A DNA stretch of 5,205 nucleotides from Verrucomicrobiota bacterium (GTDB taxonomy: Bacteria; Verrucomicrobiota; Verrucomicrobiia; Chthoniobacterales; UBA10450): the NCBI GenBank assembly GCA_003218815.1, contig QHON01000145.1:1-5205 (forward strand). Reading direction: 5' to 3'. Both the position numbers and the translations under genes were made by a program. Of this stretch, positions 1 through 5,205 are shown piece after piece. Below the pieces are notes generated by a model that had not been told where the DNA came from, searched no databases, and worked only from the letters and a program-made list of their open reading frames with translations. Position 1 is the first letter of the stretch; every line of letters begins with the position of its first letter.

Positions 1-23
1 TGAGCTTTGAGCGGCCAAGCTGC

Positions 24-29
24 GGGGAG
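24..29 (+). promoter_or_regulatory. Possible Shine-Dalgarno sequence for the first coiled-coil gene
   Basis: GGGGAG lies 12 nt before the ATG at 42. It is the only purine-rich, SD-like match before any start in this window, but the spacing is longer than the usual 5-9 nt, so it may be coincidental. The 41 bases before the ATG otherwise show no clear promoter. The upstream gene, if any, lies outside the window. Confidence 0.3.
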
Positions 30-41
30 CTCGCGATTGTC

Positions 42-662
42 ATGGCAGAAAAGATTCGACCGATCGAACAAATGCTGGAATTGAGCGAGGAGGAGGCGCT
101 CTCTGCCGAGCATCTCGACTCGCAAATGCAAAAAGCGCAGGAGCAACTGCTTCAGCTCAAGCGCCAGCAGGAGCAAATTGAAAAACAAAAGCGCGAGCTC
201 GAAGAACTGAGCCGCCGTCAGGAAGAACTGGATCGCGGCCGGGCGGAAATGATAGACAAGTTGACGCGCTCGCTCGTTGTGCTCGAGCGCGAAGCGTACA
301 ACGCACAAAAGCGACTCGAACAACTTCGTACGACTCGGGAAAGTTTCGGACAGCACTTGGAATTAATTGAAGCCATCGATCCGAAAAGCTGGAATCCGGC
401 CGATTTGCACAAGGAGTTGAGCCGGGCTCTGAGCACAGTGGATGACGCGCGCACGGAGTACAGCGAGCAGCGCAGTCGGCTGCAAGCAGCCGACGAGAAT
501 GCCGGCGTTACGTCATTACCTGACGTTGGGCCGGAGGGTTACGAGCTCAACGGCGGACGCTCATTTTTTCAGTGGATGCAAATCGGCATCGCGCTCACTT
601 TGCCGCTGATCATTTTTGGTCTTGTTGCTCTTGCTCTTTTCTTCTGGATGGCCAGCCGGTGA
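42..662 (+). CDS. Uncharacterised coiled-coil protein with C-terminal membrane anchor
   Basis: This 206-residue protein is not one I recognise as a named family. Residues about 21-105 are rich in Glu, Gln, Lys, Arg and Leu with heptad-like spacing (for example QLLQLKRQQEQIEKQKRELE around 35-54), which predicts a long coiled coil. A second charged helical stretch follows at about 118-150. A Gly/Pro-containing linker (about 153-173) leads to one hydrophobic helix at about 178-203 (IGIALTLPLIIFGLVALALF), and only a few residues follow it. There is no signal peptide, so the likely topology is a cytoplasmic coiled coil held to the inner membrane by its C terminus. The ATG at 42 is the first start in the frame; an internal ATG at 72 is an alternative. 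The stop overlaps the next gene's start by 1 nt (TGATG), and that neighbour has a similar layout, so the two may act together. Function is unknown; a scaffold or oligomerisation role is only a guess. Confidence 0.82.
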   Translation: MAEKIRPIEQMLELSEEEALSAEHLDSQMQKAQEQLLQLKRQQEQIEKQKRELEELSRRQEELDRGRAEMIDKLTRSLVVLEREAYNAQKRLEQLRTTRESFGQHLELIEAIDPKSWNPADLHKELSRALSTVDDARTEYSEQRSRLQAADENAGVTSLPDVGPEGYELNGGRSFFQWMQIGIALTLPLIIFGLVALALFFWMASR

Positions 663-1033
663 TGGCCATGTTTCGTCGTTCGCCTAGATCGGCTCCACCC
701 CTTCGCCGTAAGCAGGAAGAATTAGCCCGTCTGGAATCGGAGCTGCGCGATAAGGTCGACAATCTCGAACGGATGATTTCGGAGGCGCCGCGAGTCACGG
801 AGGAGGCGTCTCGCTGGGCAGGAGAAGAGCGGCGCACAAAACCCAATGCCGACGACAGCCGACTCCACGTGTCGGTCGCGCTCCATGACAGACGCTACTT
901 CGATGAGAAAGGACGCACGCGTCGGCCGCGCTCGCTGCGCAAAGAACGACGGGAGGGGCGGATGATCTTTCTCATTCTTGTGACCGGGCTTGCGGCAGTG
1001 GTCATCTGGTTAATGAGTCATCTGCATTTTTGA
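662..1033 (+). CDS. Small basic coiled-coil protein with C-terminal membrane anchor
   Basis: This is a 123-residue protein of unknown function. The frame is open back to a GTG at 572, but that start lies deep inside the preceding gene. The ATG at 662 shares its A with the upstream TGA (TGATG), the usual layout for translational reinitiation, so I chose it; the in-frame ATG at 668 is a close alternative. Residues about 15-42 form a short charged helix (RKQEELARLESELRDKVDNL) that could be a coiled coil. Residues about 75-100 are strongly basic (Arg/Lys-rich, around GRTRRPRSLRKERREGR). One hydrophobic helix at 101-119 (MIFLILVTGLAAVVIWLM) lies almost at the C terminus. The basic stretch just before the helix fits a cytoplasmic N terminus by the positive-inside rule. 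The layout is a shorter version of the preceding protein, which suggests a partnership. gatC begins 9 nt downstream. Confidence 0.78.
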   Translation: MAMFRRSPRSAPPLRRKQEELARLESELRDKVDNLERMISEAPRVTEEASRWAGEERRTKPNADDSRLHVSVALHDRRYFDEKGRTRRPRSLRKERREGRMIFLILVTGLAAVVIWLMSHLHF

Positions 1034-1042
1034 TCGGCAAGC

Positions 1043-1333
1043 ATGCTCAAACCTTCCGATCTCGACGTCGCATATGTTGCTAAGCTGGCGCGGCTAAATT
1101 TGACCGACGCAGAGACGGAGCTTTTCCAGAGACAACTCGGCGATGTGTTGAAATATGCCGACAAACTGCGCGCAGTGGACGTGAGCCACGTGGAAGCGGC
1201 GGCGCACACGATCCCAATTTTCAACGTTTTCCGCGAAGATGAGAGACGCGATTGGCTTACGGCGGAACAAGCGCTGAGCAATGCGCCACGCCAGGCAAAC
1301 GGTCTTTTCATCGTCACGAAAGTCGTGGAATGA
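1043..1333 (+). CDS. gatC: Asp/Glu-tRNA(Asn/Gln) amidotransferase subunit C
   Basis: GatC is the small subunit of the cytoplasmic GatCAB amidotransferase, which converts Glu-tRNA(Gln) and/or Asp-tRNA(Asn) to the amidated forms. It wraps around GatA and helps hold it to GatB. The 96-residue length is typical of the family. Family features are visible in order: the N-terminal helix VAYVAKLARLNLTDAE (9-24), the second helix QLGDVLKYADKLRAVDV (31-47), the NVFREDE motif (61-67), ALSNAPRQANGLF (77-89), and a C-terminal strand ending KVVE. The usual F-x-V-P-K-V ending has Thr instead of Pro (FIVTKVVE), a minor change. The ATG at 1043 gives the expected N terminus; no clear Shine-Dalgarno sequence precedes it. 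The stop overlaps the gatA start as ATGA, so the two subunits are probably translationally coupled. Confidence 0.95.
   Translation: MLKPSDLDVAYVAKLARLNLTDAETELFQRQLGDVLKYADKLRAVDVSHVEAAAHTIPIFNVFREDERRDWLTAEQALSNAPRQANGLFIVTKVVE
1314..1328 (+). promoter_or_regulatory. Small hairpin directly before the gatA start
   Basis: CACGA (1315-1319) and TCGTG (1323-1327) pair perfectly around an AAG loop, with a possible extra T-G pair at 1314/1328. The stem ends 2 nt before the gatA ATG (1330), inside the last codons of gatC. There is no Shine-Dalgarno sequence here. Such a stem could cover the start until a ribosome translating gatC opens it, favouring coupled synthesis of both subunits. A 5-bp stem also arises easily by chance. 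Confidence 0.22.
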
Positions 1334-2808
1334 CGGGAAAAGATCTGCCGGCGCTGAATATCGCCGATTTGCAGTCTCTGCTGCGTCACCGGGAAGTCTC
1401 GCCCCGGGAAGTGCTCGATGTCTTGCAAGCGCGGATCGAGAGTGTCGATGGAAAAATCGACGCTTATCTCTCAATCGATTTTGAAGCTGCCGCTAAGGAG
1501 GCGGAAAAAGCGAATGTCGACCTTCCACTGGGCGGAGTGCCGATCGCGATTAAAGACATAATCAGCGTAAGCGGTGAGTCTTGTACGTGCGCGTCAAAGA
1601 TTTTGCGCGGTTATCTTGCGCCGTATGACGCGACCGTCATTCGAAAATTACGTGCGGCGGGCGCAATTCCATTTGGCAAAACCAACATGGATGAGTTCGC
1701 GATGGGTTCGTCGACCGAAAATTCCGGCGTAAAGTTGACGCGAAATCCGTGGGATTTATCGCGCGTGCCAGGTGGTTCCAGCGGTGGGTCAGCTGCGGCG
1801 GTTGCGGCCGATGAAGCATTCGGGGGACTCGGCACTGAAACCGGCGGGTCGATTCGGCAGCCAGCTGCGCTTTCGGGTGTTGTCGGTCTCAAACCGAGTT
1901 ACGGACGCGTTTCGCGCTTCGGCGTCGTCGCTTTCGCCTCCTCGCTCGACCAAGTTGGCACCCTAACAAAAACGGTGCGCGATTCGGCAATGATTATGAA
2001 TGCGATCGCCGGCCACGATCCGCAGGAAACAACGTCATTGAACGAACCGGTGCCGGATTACACTGAGGAGCTGGGAAAAGATTTGCGCGGCGCGCGGTTA
2101 GGTTTGGCAAAGGAATACATGATCGAAGGGATTGATCCACAAGTGAAAACTGCCATCGATGCGGCGGTGAAACATATGGATTCGTTAGGCGCAGAGATTA
2201 TCGACGTTTCTTTGCCGCACACCGATTACGCCATTGCAGTCTATTACATTTTGGCAACGGCGGAGGCTTCGGCGAATCTCGCCCGCTTTGATGGCGTACG
2301 CTACGGACATCGGGCCGAACATCCAAGAGATCTCCTCGATCATTACGGCCGCACGCGAGAGGAAGGTTTCGGCCCGGAAGTAAAACGCCGGATCATTCTT
2401 GGCACTTACGTTTTGAGCTCCGGCTATTACGATGCGTATTATTTGCGCGCGCAAAAGGTGCGCGAGCTGATTCGGCAGGATTTTGCAAAGGCGTTCGAGA
2501 AAGTCGACGCGTTAATTTCACCGACTTCGCCAGTCCCAGCTTTCAAACTAGGCGAACGCACGGACGATCCCTTGCAAATGTATCTCGCGGATATCTTCAC
2601 CAGCCCCGCGAATCTCGCCGGTATTTGCGGAATCAGCGTGCCGTGTGGTTTCGCCGACGTCGATGGGCATCGCTTGCCTATCGGTTTGCAGTTGTTAGGC
2701 AAAGCGCTCGATGAAGCGCGCATTTTGCAAATCGCGCACGCCTACGAACAGAGCACCGATTGGCACAAAGCCCGTTCGCCAATCGCTGCAACTCTGCCAA
2801 ACGCGTGA
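1330..2808 (+). CDS. gatA: Asp/Glu-tRNA(Asn/Gln) amidotransferase subunit A
   Basis: GatA is the glutaminase subunit of GatCAB: it hydrolyses glutamine and sends ammonia to GatB for amidation of mischarged tRNA. The 492-residue length fits the family. The amidase-signature core is intact. The Ser-cisSer-Lys triad can be assigned as Lys75 (in PIAIKD), Ser150 (first Ser of GGSSGGS) and Ser174 (TGGSIRQPA), with the same spacing as Lys79/Ser154/Ser178 of Staphylococcus aureus GatA. Arg354 (RRIILGTY) and Asp421 (MYLADIFT) fall where that enzyme's glutamine-binding Arg358 and Asp425 would be. The C-terminal NLAGICGISVPCGF and LPIGLQLLGK blocks are typical. The frame is open from a TTG at 1252, but the ATG at 1330 overlaps the gatC stop as ATGA and gives the normal N terminus. 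The segment before Ser174 reads GTETGGS where GSDTGGS is usual, a mild variation. gatB is absent downstream. Confidence 0.97.
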   Translation: MTGKDLPALNIADLQSLLRHREVSPREVLDVLQARIESVDGKIDAYLSIDFEAAAKEAEKANVDLPLGGVPIAIKDIISVSGESCTCASKILRGYLAPYDATVIRKLRAAGAIPFGKTNMDEFAMGSSTENSGVKLTRNPWDLSRVPGGSSGGSAAAVAADEAFGGLGTETGGSIRQPAALSGVVGLKPSYGRVSRFGVVAFASSLDQVGTLTKTVRDSAMIMNAIAGHDPQETTSLNEPVPDYTEELGKDLRGARLGLAKEYMIEGIDPQVKTAIDAAVKHMDSLGAEIIDVSLPHTDYAIAVYYILATAEASANLARFDGVRYGHRAEHPRDLLDHYGRTREEGFGPEVKRRIILGTYVLSSGYYDAYYLRAQKVRELIRQDFAKAFEKVDALISPTSPVPAFKLGERTDDPLQMYLADIFTSPANLAGICGISVPCGFADVDGHRLPIGLQLLGKALDEARILQIAHAYEQSTDWHKARSPIAATLPNA

Positions 2809-4139
2809 AAGATCCGGCGGTAAGGTGGGAATGGACTGCGCTTGATCGGCGCCTGAACAGCCCGGCTGGACTTCGGGTATTGATATTCATCTTTGTCGTG
2901 GTGGCGATCGCGTTTTCGACCGTTCCGCTCCTCCATTATTTCGGTGGCCGCAGCATCATGGATTACAAACTATGGTACGACACCGGCAAACAGGTGCTCG
3001 CTGGTCAGGAGATCTTTTTTCTCCGTTTTGGGAAATACGACTTCATGTATCCGCCGCCCTGCGCACTTTTTCTGGCGAGCGCGAGCTTGCTAGGCCAAGC
3101 GGGACTGATTCTTCTGCTCGTCACAATCAATTCAGCCGCTTGGCTAGCTAGCGTTCGACTGGCGGCAACGCTCGCCGCTGGCCAGAGTCACGCAAAAAAT
3201 GCTTGGCTATATCTGATGCCGAGTCTGCTGGTAATCGTTTACATCTGGTCCAGCTATCACCTTGGCCAGTCCAGTTTGGTCCTCCTCGCGCTGATGCTTG
3301 GCGCGTTCGTTTTGTTGCGCGCGAGACAGGAAATTTCCGCCGGTGTACTGATTGCGCTCGCGGCGGCGATCAAAGCGTTTCCAGTAATGGCGATTATTTA
3401 TTTAATTTATCGGCGTCATTGGAAGGCGACTGCCAGTCTTGTCGTGGGGCTGGTGTTTTTGCTTCTCGTTTTGCCGGCGTCGTTCCGCGGATTGGGACGA
3501 GCTTGGCACGATCTAGAGCAATGGAGCGTCGGGATGCTAAAATACGACTCAGCCGGGGTAGCCCAGCGCCCGATGCGCAGCTACACCTGGAAAAATCAAT
3601 CCCTTGTCGGCGTCACCAACCGATTGTTTCGACACGTGGACGCGGATGCTGCTTCCGCGCCGCATACACCCATCTACGTAAACGTCGTCGACCTTAAATT
3701 TGCGACAGTCAATGCGATTATCATCAGTGTCGCACTGGCATTGGGAATCTTATTTATCTCAGCGATGCCTCAGCGCGCAATGCGGACAGCAGAAAGTGAT
3801 GCAATCGAATTCGCGCTGCTCATCTTAATGATGCTGATGATCACACCGCTCTCGTTTGGATATCTTTTTTCATGGCTGATACTGCCGTTTGCAGTCCTCA
3901 CCCAAGGGGTGCTGGCGGGGAAGGGCTCAATCATCATATGGTGGAGCTTGCCGGCACTGGCGATCCTCGCTCTGGCTTTGCCATTCCCACGTGCCGCGCA
4001 GATCTACGGCAATACTTTTTTTGCTGCCCTATTGTTATTTATCGGATTCTCGATTGAGCTCTTGCGCTGCAAGCGAGCAGGCCGACCAATGGCAGCGGTC
4101 CGAGCCGTTCCGATTCCATGGAGGTCGGCCGGTTCCTAA
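2805..4139 (+). CDS. GT87 (DUF2029) family polytopic membrane glycosyltransferase
   Basis: This is a 444-residue integral membrane protein of the GT-C fold, family GT87/DUF2029, whose known members include mycobacterial mannosyltransferases such as PimE that use polyprenyl-phosphate mannose. After a short cytoplasmic N terminus comes helix 1 (about 23-46), then an outer loop with IMDYKLWYDTGK. Asp53 lies in this first loop, where GT-C enzymes keep their catalytic acid. FMYPPPCALFL (80-90), HLGQSSLVLLAL (152-163), AAAIKAFPV (187-195), TWKNQSLVGVTNRLF (261-275) and TPLSFGYLFSWLILP (347-361) match GT87 hallmarks. I estimate 10-12 membrane helices and a basic cytoplasmic tail. The frame is open from a TTG at 2760 inside gatA, but the GTG at 2805 forms a GTGA overlap with the gatA stop, matching the coupling style upstream. 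No Shine-Dalgarno sequence is evident. Its stop abuts that of the convergent GT2 gene. Acceptor and exact sugar cannot be read from the sequence. Confidence 0.85.
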   Translation: MKDPAVRWEWTALDRRLNSPAGLRVLIFIFVVVAIAFSTVPLLHYFGGRSIMDYKLWYDTGKQVLAGQEIFFLRFGKYDFMYPPPCALFLASASLLGQAGLILLLVTINSAAWLASVRLAATLAAGQSHAKNAWLYLMPSLLVIVYIWSSYHLGQSSLVLLALMLGAFVLLRARQEISAGVLIALAAAIKAFPVMAIIYLIYRRHWKATASLVVGLVFLLLVLPASFRGLGRAWHDLEQWSVGMLKYDSAGVAQRPMRSYTWKNQSLVGVTNRLFRHVDADAASAPHTPIYVNVVDLKFATVNAIIISVALALGILFISAMPQRAMRTAESDAIEFALLILMMLMITPLSFGYLFSWLILPFAVLTQGVLAGKGSIIIWWSLPALAILALALPFPRAAQIYGNTFFAALLLFIGFSIELLRCKRAGRPMAAVRAVPIPWRSAGS

Positions 4140-4904
4140 TCAATCGACCGATGCGTTGCTGCTGATTGTCGATCGCGCAATTTCGATGGGACGATACGGT
4201 CCCCAGACGAGATGCCGGAACATCGCGAGCAGCCATCGGAAAAAAAATCTCAGCGCGATGCCAAACGACATTTTCGATTTCCCACGTACGCGATTATGAA
4301 AAACGATGGGAATTTCAAATACGTGTAAGGTGCGACCGCTTCGCACAATCGTCTCGAAGGCAATTTTGAAGCCTCCTGCCGGCGACGCGTGTTCCAGTAA
4401 TCGAGAACGCCCAATGGCAAAGAATCCGGACATCGAATCATGCACACCGGTGAGTGGATAAGCGAGCGCCGCACCGGCCCGGGACAATAACAGTCGCCAA
4501 AGCGGCCAGCCCGGTGTCGATCCACCGGTGACATATCGACTTCCAATCACCATTTCCGCCGTGCCCGCAAAGAGAGGCGCCAGCAAATCTTTAATCCGTT
4601 CCGGCGGGTGACTGAGGTCTGCATCCATCACAAGAAGGATTTCTCCTTGTGCAGCGAGCGCACCCGACATAATAGCGGCAGATAATCCAAGCTCCGCGTG
4701 ATCCTGTTCGATTAATCGAATTGGATGACTTGCCGCGAGAACCCGAATCATATCTCGGCTCGCGTCGGTTGAATTATTGTCGATAAACAGAATTTCGCGA
4801 AAAGGGGCTGCACTCGCGATAATCTGCGACACGAGCGGCGCGATGTTTTCCACCTCGTTCAACGTGGGAACGATGATTGAGACTGAGCTGTTGGTGTTGG
4901 ACAT
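4140..4904 (-). CDS. GT2 family glycosyltransferase, polyprenol-phosphate mannose synthase-like
   Basis: This 254-residue protein resembles dolichol/polyprenol-phosphate mannosyltransferases (DPM1-like GT2), which move a sugar from a nucleotide sugar to polyprenyl phosphate on the cytoplasmic face. Visible features are the N-terminal Rossmann-like strand VSIIVPTLNEVENI (8-21), FIDNNSTD (40-47), GLSAAIMSGALAAQGE (73-88), the metal/nucleotide-binding DADLSHPPERI (94-104), GSRYVTGG (121-128), and DSMSGFFAIGRSRL (156-169). A hydrophobic and basic segment at about 216-234 (IALRFFFRWLLAMFRHLVWG) may lie in or along the membrane. The frame runs upstream to a TTG at 5027, but that extension is the translated tRNA gene, so the ATG at 4904 is the true start. 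The start is 8 nt from the tRNA CCA and has no Shine-Dalgarno sequence. It plausibly supplies the lipid-linked donor for the convergent GT87 enzyme. Mannose is the likeliest sugar, but glucose or another hexose is possible. Confidence 0.88.
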   Translation of the reverse strand: MSNTNSSVSIIVPTLNEVENIAPLVSQIIASAAPFREILFIDNNSTDASRDMIRVLAASHPIRLIEQDHAELGLSAAIMSGALAAQGEILLVMDADLSHPPERIKDLLAPLFAGTAEMVIGSRYVTGGSTPGWPLWRLLLSRAGAALAYPLTGVHDSMSGFFAIGRSRLLEHASPAGGFKIAFETIVRSGRTLHVFEIPIVFHNRVRGKSKMSFGIALRFFFRWLLAMFRHLVWGPYRPIEIARSTISSNASVD

Positions 4905-4912
4905 TTGGTGCG

Positions 4913-4988
4913 TGGAGCCGACGACGGGATTCGAACCCGTGACCTGCGGTTTACGAAACCGCTGCTCTACCAGCTGAGCTACGTCGGC
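4913..4988 (-). tRNA. tRNA-Thr (anticodon CGT)
   Basis: This 76-nt tRNA, including an encoded CCA (4913-4915), folds into a full cloverleaf on the minus strand. The acceptor stem GCCGACG/CGTCGGC has seven perfect pairs. The D stem is GCTC/GAGC with loop AGCTGGTA. The anticodon stem GCGGT/ACCGC encloses loop TTCGTAA, so the anticodon is CGT (4953-4955), reading ACG threonine codons. The T stem ACGGG/CCCGT encloses TTCGAAT, and the variable loop is 5 nt. G1-C72, C2-G71 and anticodon bases G35 and U36 agree with known threonyl-tRNA synthetase identity elements. The discriminator base is U73, whereas E. coli tRNA-Thr has A73. The GT2 gene starts 8 nt beyond the CCA on the same strand, suggesting co-transcription. 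Confidence 0.97.
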
Positions 4989-5035
4989 ACGAGCGGCAAA
5001 GATGACATCCGCGGATTGCATGAGCAAGCGCGAAG

Positions 5036-5064
5036 GTTCTAAACGCGAGCTGTGCCGTCGGCAA
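5036..5064 (-). promoter_or_regulatory. Possible sigma-70-type promoter for tRNA-Thr and the GT2 gene
   Basis: Reading the minus strand, TTGCCG (5064-5059) resembles a -35 box and TAGAAC (5041-5036) a -10 box. Each matches four of six consensus positions, separated by 17 bp. Initiation would fall near 5029, giving a tRNA 5' leader of about 40 nt for RNase P to remove. It is the best such pair I found in the gap between the upstream stop (5097) and the tRNA, but matches this weak are common by chance. Confidence 0.3.
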
Positions 5065-5074
5065 ATTCTTTGCC
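5060..5074. repeat. Short perfect inverted repeat between the unidentified gene and the tRNA
   Basis: GGCAAA (5060-5065) and TTTGCC (5069-5074) are perfect inverted repeats with a 3-nt spacer. The repeat lies 23 bp beyond the stop of the minus-strand partial gene and overlaps the putative -35 box. As RNA it could form a 6-bp stem. No T-run follows on the minus strand, so it is not a convincing intrinsic terminator. A regulator-binding site or a weak transcript-end hairpin are alternatives. Confidence 0.3.
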
Positions 5075-5096
5075 AAGGGCTTGCGGGTAAGCGCCT

Positions 5097-5205
5097 CTAC
5101 AATGGCAGCAAGAATGACTCGCCGATTTCGCGGAGGGCGATGCGTTCGGGTGTTTGTTTGAGTGCTGCTTGGAAACGTTCAATCGGTTCCCGCAACGGCT
5201 CGAAA
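5097..5205 (-). CDS. C-terminal end of an unidentified gene (partial)
   Basis: An open frame enters from the right edge on the minus strand and ends at the TAG at 5099-5097, giving the last 35 residues of a protein whose start lies outside the window. The visible part begins FEPLREPIERFQAAL, continues through PERIALREIGE and ends SFLLPL. Its composition is protein-like: amphipathic helix, charged turn, hydrophobic tail. The other minus-strand frame I read through this stretch is stopped early. I do not recognise the family. It lies upstream of tRNA-Thr on the same strand, separated by about 108 bp holding a putative promoter and an inverted repeat, so it is probably a separate transcription unit, though read-through is possible. 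Confidence 0.5.
   Translation of the reverse strand, partial: FEPLREPIERFQAALKQTPERIALREIGESFLLPL

Noticed and set aside
1..10. TGA triplets at 1-3 and 8-10 as the end of an upstream gene
   Set aside because: Too little sequence is present to tell whether any frame before them was coding.
572..661. Upstream GTG start for the second coiled-coil gene
   Set aside because: It lies inside the membrane-helix coding part of the first gene and yields a Cys/His-rich stretch that looks like a frame shadow; the ATG at 662 fits the TGATG junction.
1252..1329. Upstream TTG start for gatA
   Set aside because: It lies inside gatC and would add 26 residues foreign to GatA; the ATG at 1330 matches the normal N terminus and the ATGA overlap.
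2760..2804. Upstream TTG start for the GT87 gene
   Set aside because: It would overlap gatA by 49 bp. The GTG at 2805 gives a 4-nt GTGA overlap like the other junctions, and the skipped residues show no family feature.
4113..4150. Possible bidirectional terminator at the convergent stops (GGTCG...CGACC)
   Set aside because: The stem is only 5 bp with a long loop, it lies within coding sequence on both sides, and no T-run follows on either strand.
4140..4299. Plus-strand open frames continuing past the GT87 stop (for example 3889-4299 and 4166-4369)
   Set aside because: They run antisense to the well-supported GT2 gene and show no protein-like features.
4905..5027. N-terminal extension of the GT2 protein by 41 residues, from a TTG at 5027
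   Set aside because: The extra residues (including ADVAQLVEQRF and TGSNPVVG) are the translation of the tRNA-Thr gene, a well-known false-protein signature. The GT2 fold begins just after the ATG at 4904.
4982..5064. Repeated TGCCGACG at the tRNA 5' end and about 75 bp upstream, considered as an attachment site or partial tRNA duplication
   Set aside because: Only 8 bases match, no integrase or further tRNA-like sequence accompanies it, and integration usually duplicates the tRNA 3' part rather than the 5' end.

Overview
The window is a compact bacterial chromosome segment of moderately high GC with almost no non-coding DNA. It carries gatC and gatA, which marks a bacterium that makes Gln-tRNA(Gln) and/or Asn-tRNA(Asn) by transamidation. 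Most start codons lack a clear Shine-Dalgarno sequence, and genes are joined by 1-4 nt stop/start overlaps. A soil Verrucomicrobia-type (Chthoniobacterales-like) source would fit the gene style, but that is a weak guess; nothing here fixes the taxonomy.

Plus strand, 42-4139: five genes are packed head to tail and look like one operon. The first two (42-662 and 662-1033) encode small, uncharacterised proteins. Each has a charged coiled-coil region followed by a single C-terminal membrane helix, so both look tail-anchored, and they overlap as TGATG. After 9 nt comes gatC (1043-1333), which overlaps gatA (1330-2808) as ATGA. gatA overlaps as GTGA a polytopic GT-C fold glycosyltransferase of the GT87/DUF2029 type (2805-4139). 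No gatB lies in the window.

Minus strand, 5205-4140: the last 35 codons of an unidentified gene (5205-5097) are followed by a gap of about 108 bp with a possible promoter. Next come a complete tRNA-Thr(CGT) with encoded CCA (4988-4913) and, only 8 nt after its CCA, a GT2 glycosyltransferase resembling dolichol/polyprenol-phosphate mannose synthases (4904-4140). The GT2 stop codon directly abuts the GT87 stop codon, so the two genes converge with no gap.

The two glycosyltransferases form a plausible pair. The GT2 enzyme would charge polyprenyl phosphate with a sugar on the cytoplasmic face, and the GT87 enzyme would use a lipid-linked sugar on the outer face of the inner membrane. This is inference from family behaviour. 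I see no mobile element, CRISPR array, phage gene or defence system. The points most worth a second look are the tail-anchored coiled-coil pair, the tRNA whose 3' processing would leave a nearly leaderless GT2 mRNA, and the convergent glycosyltransferase pair.
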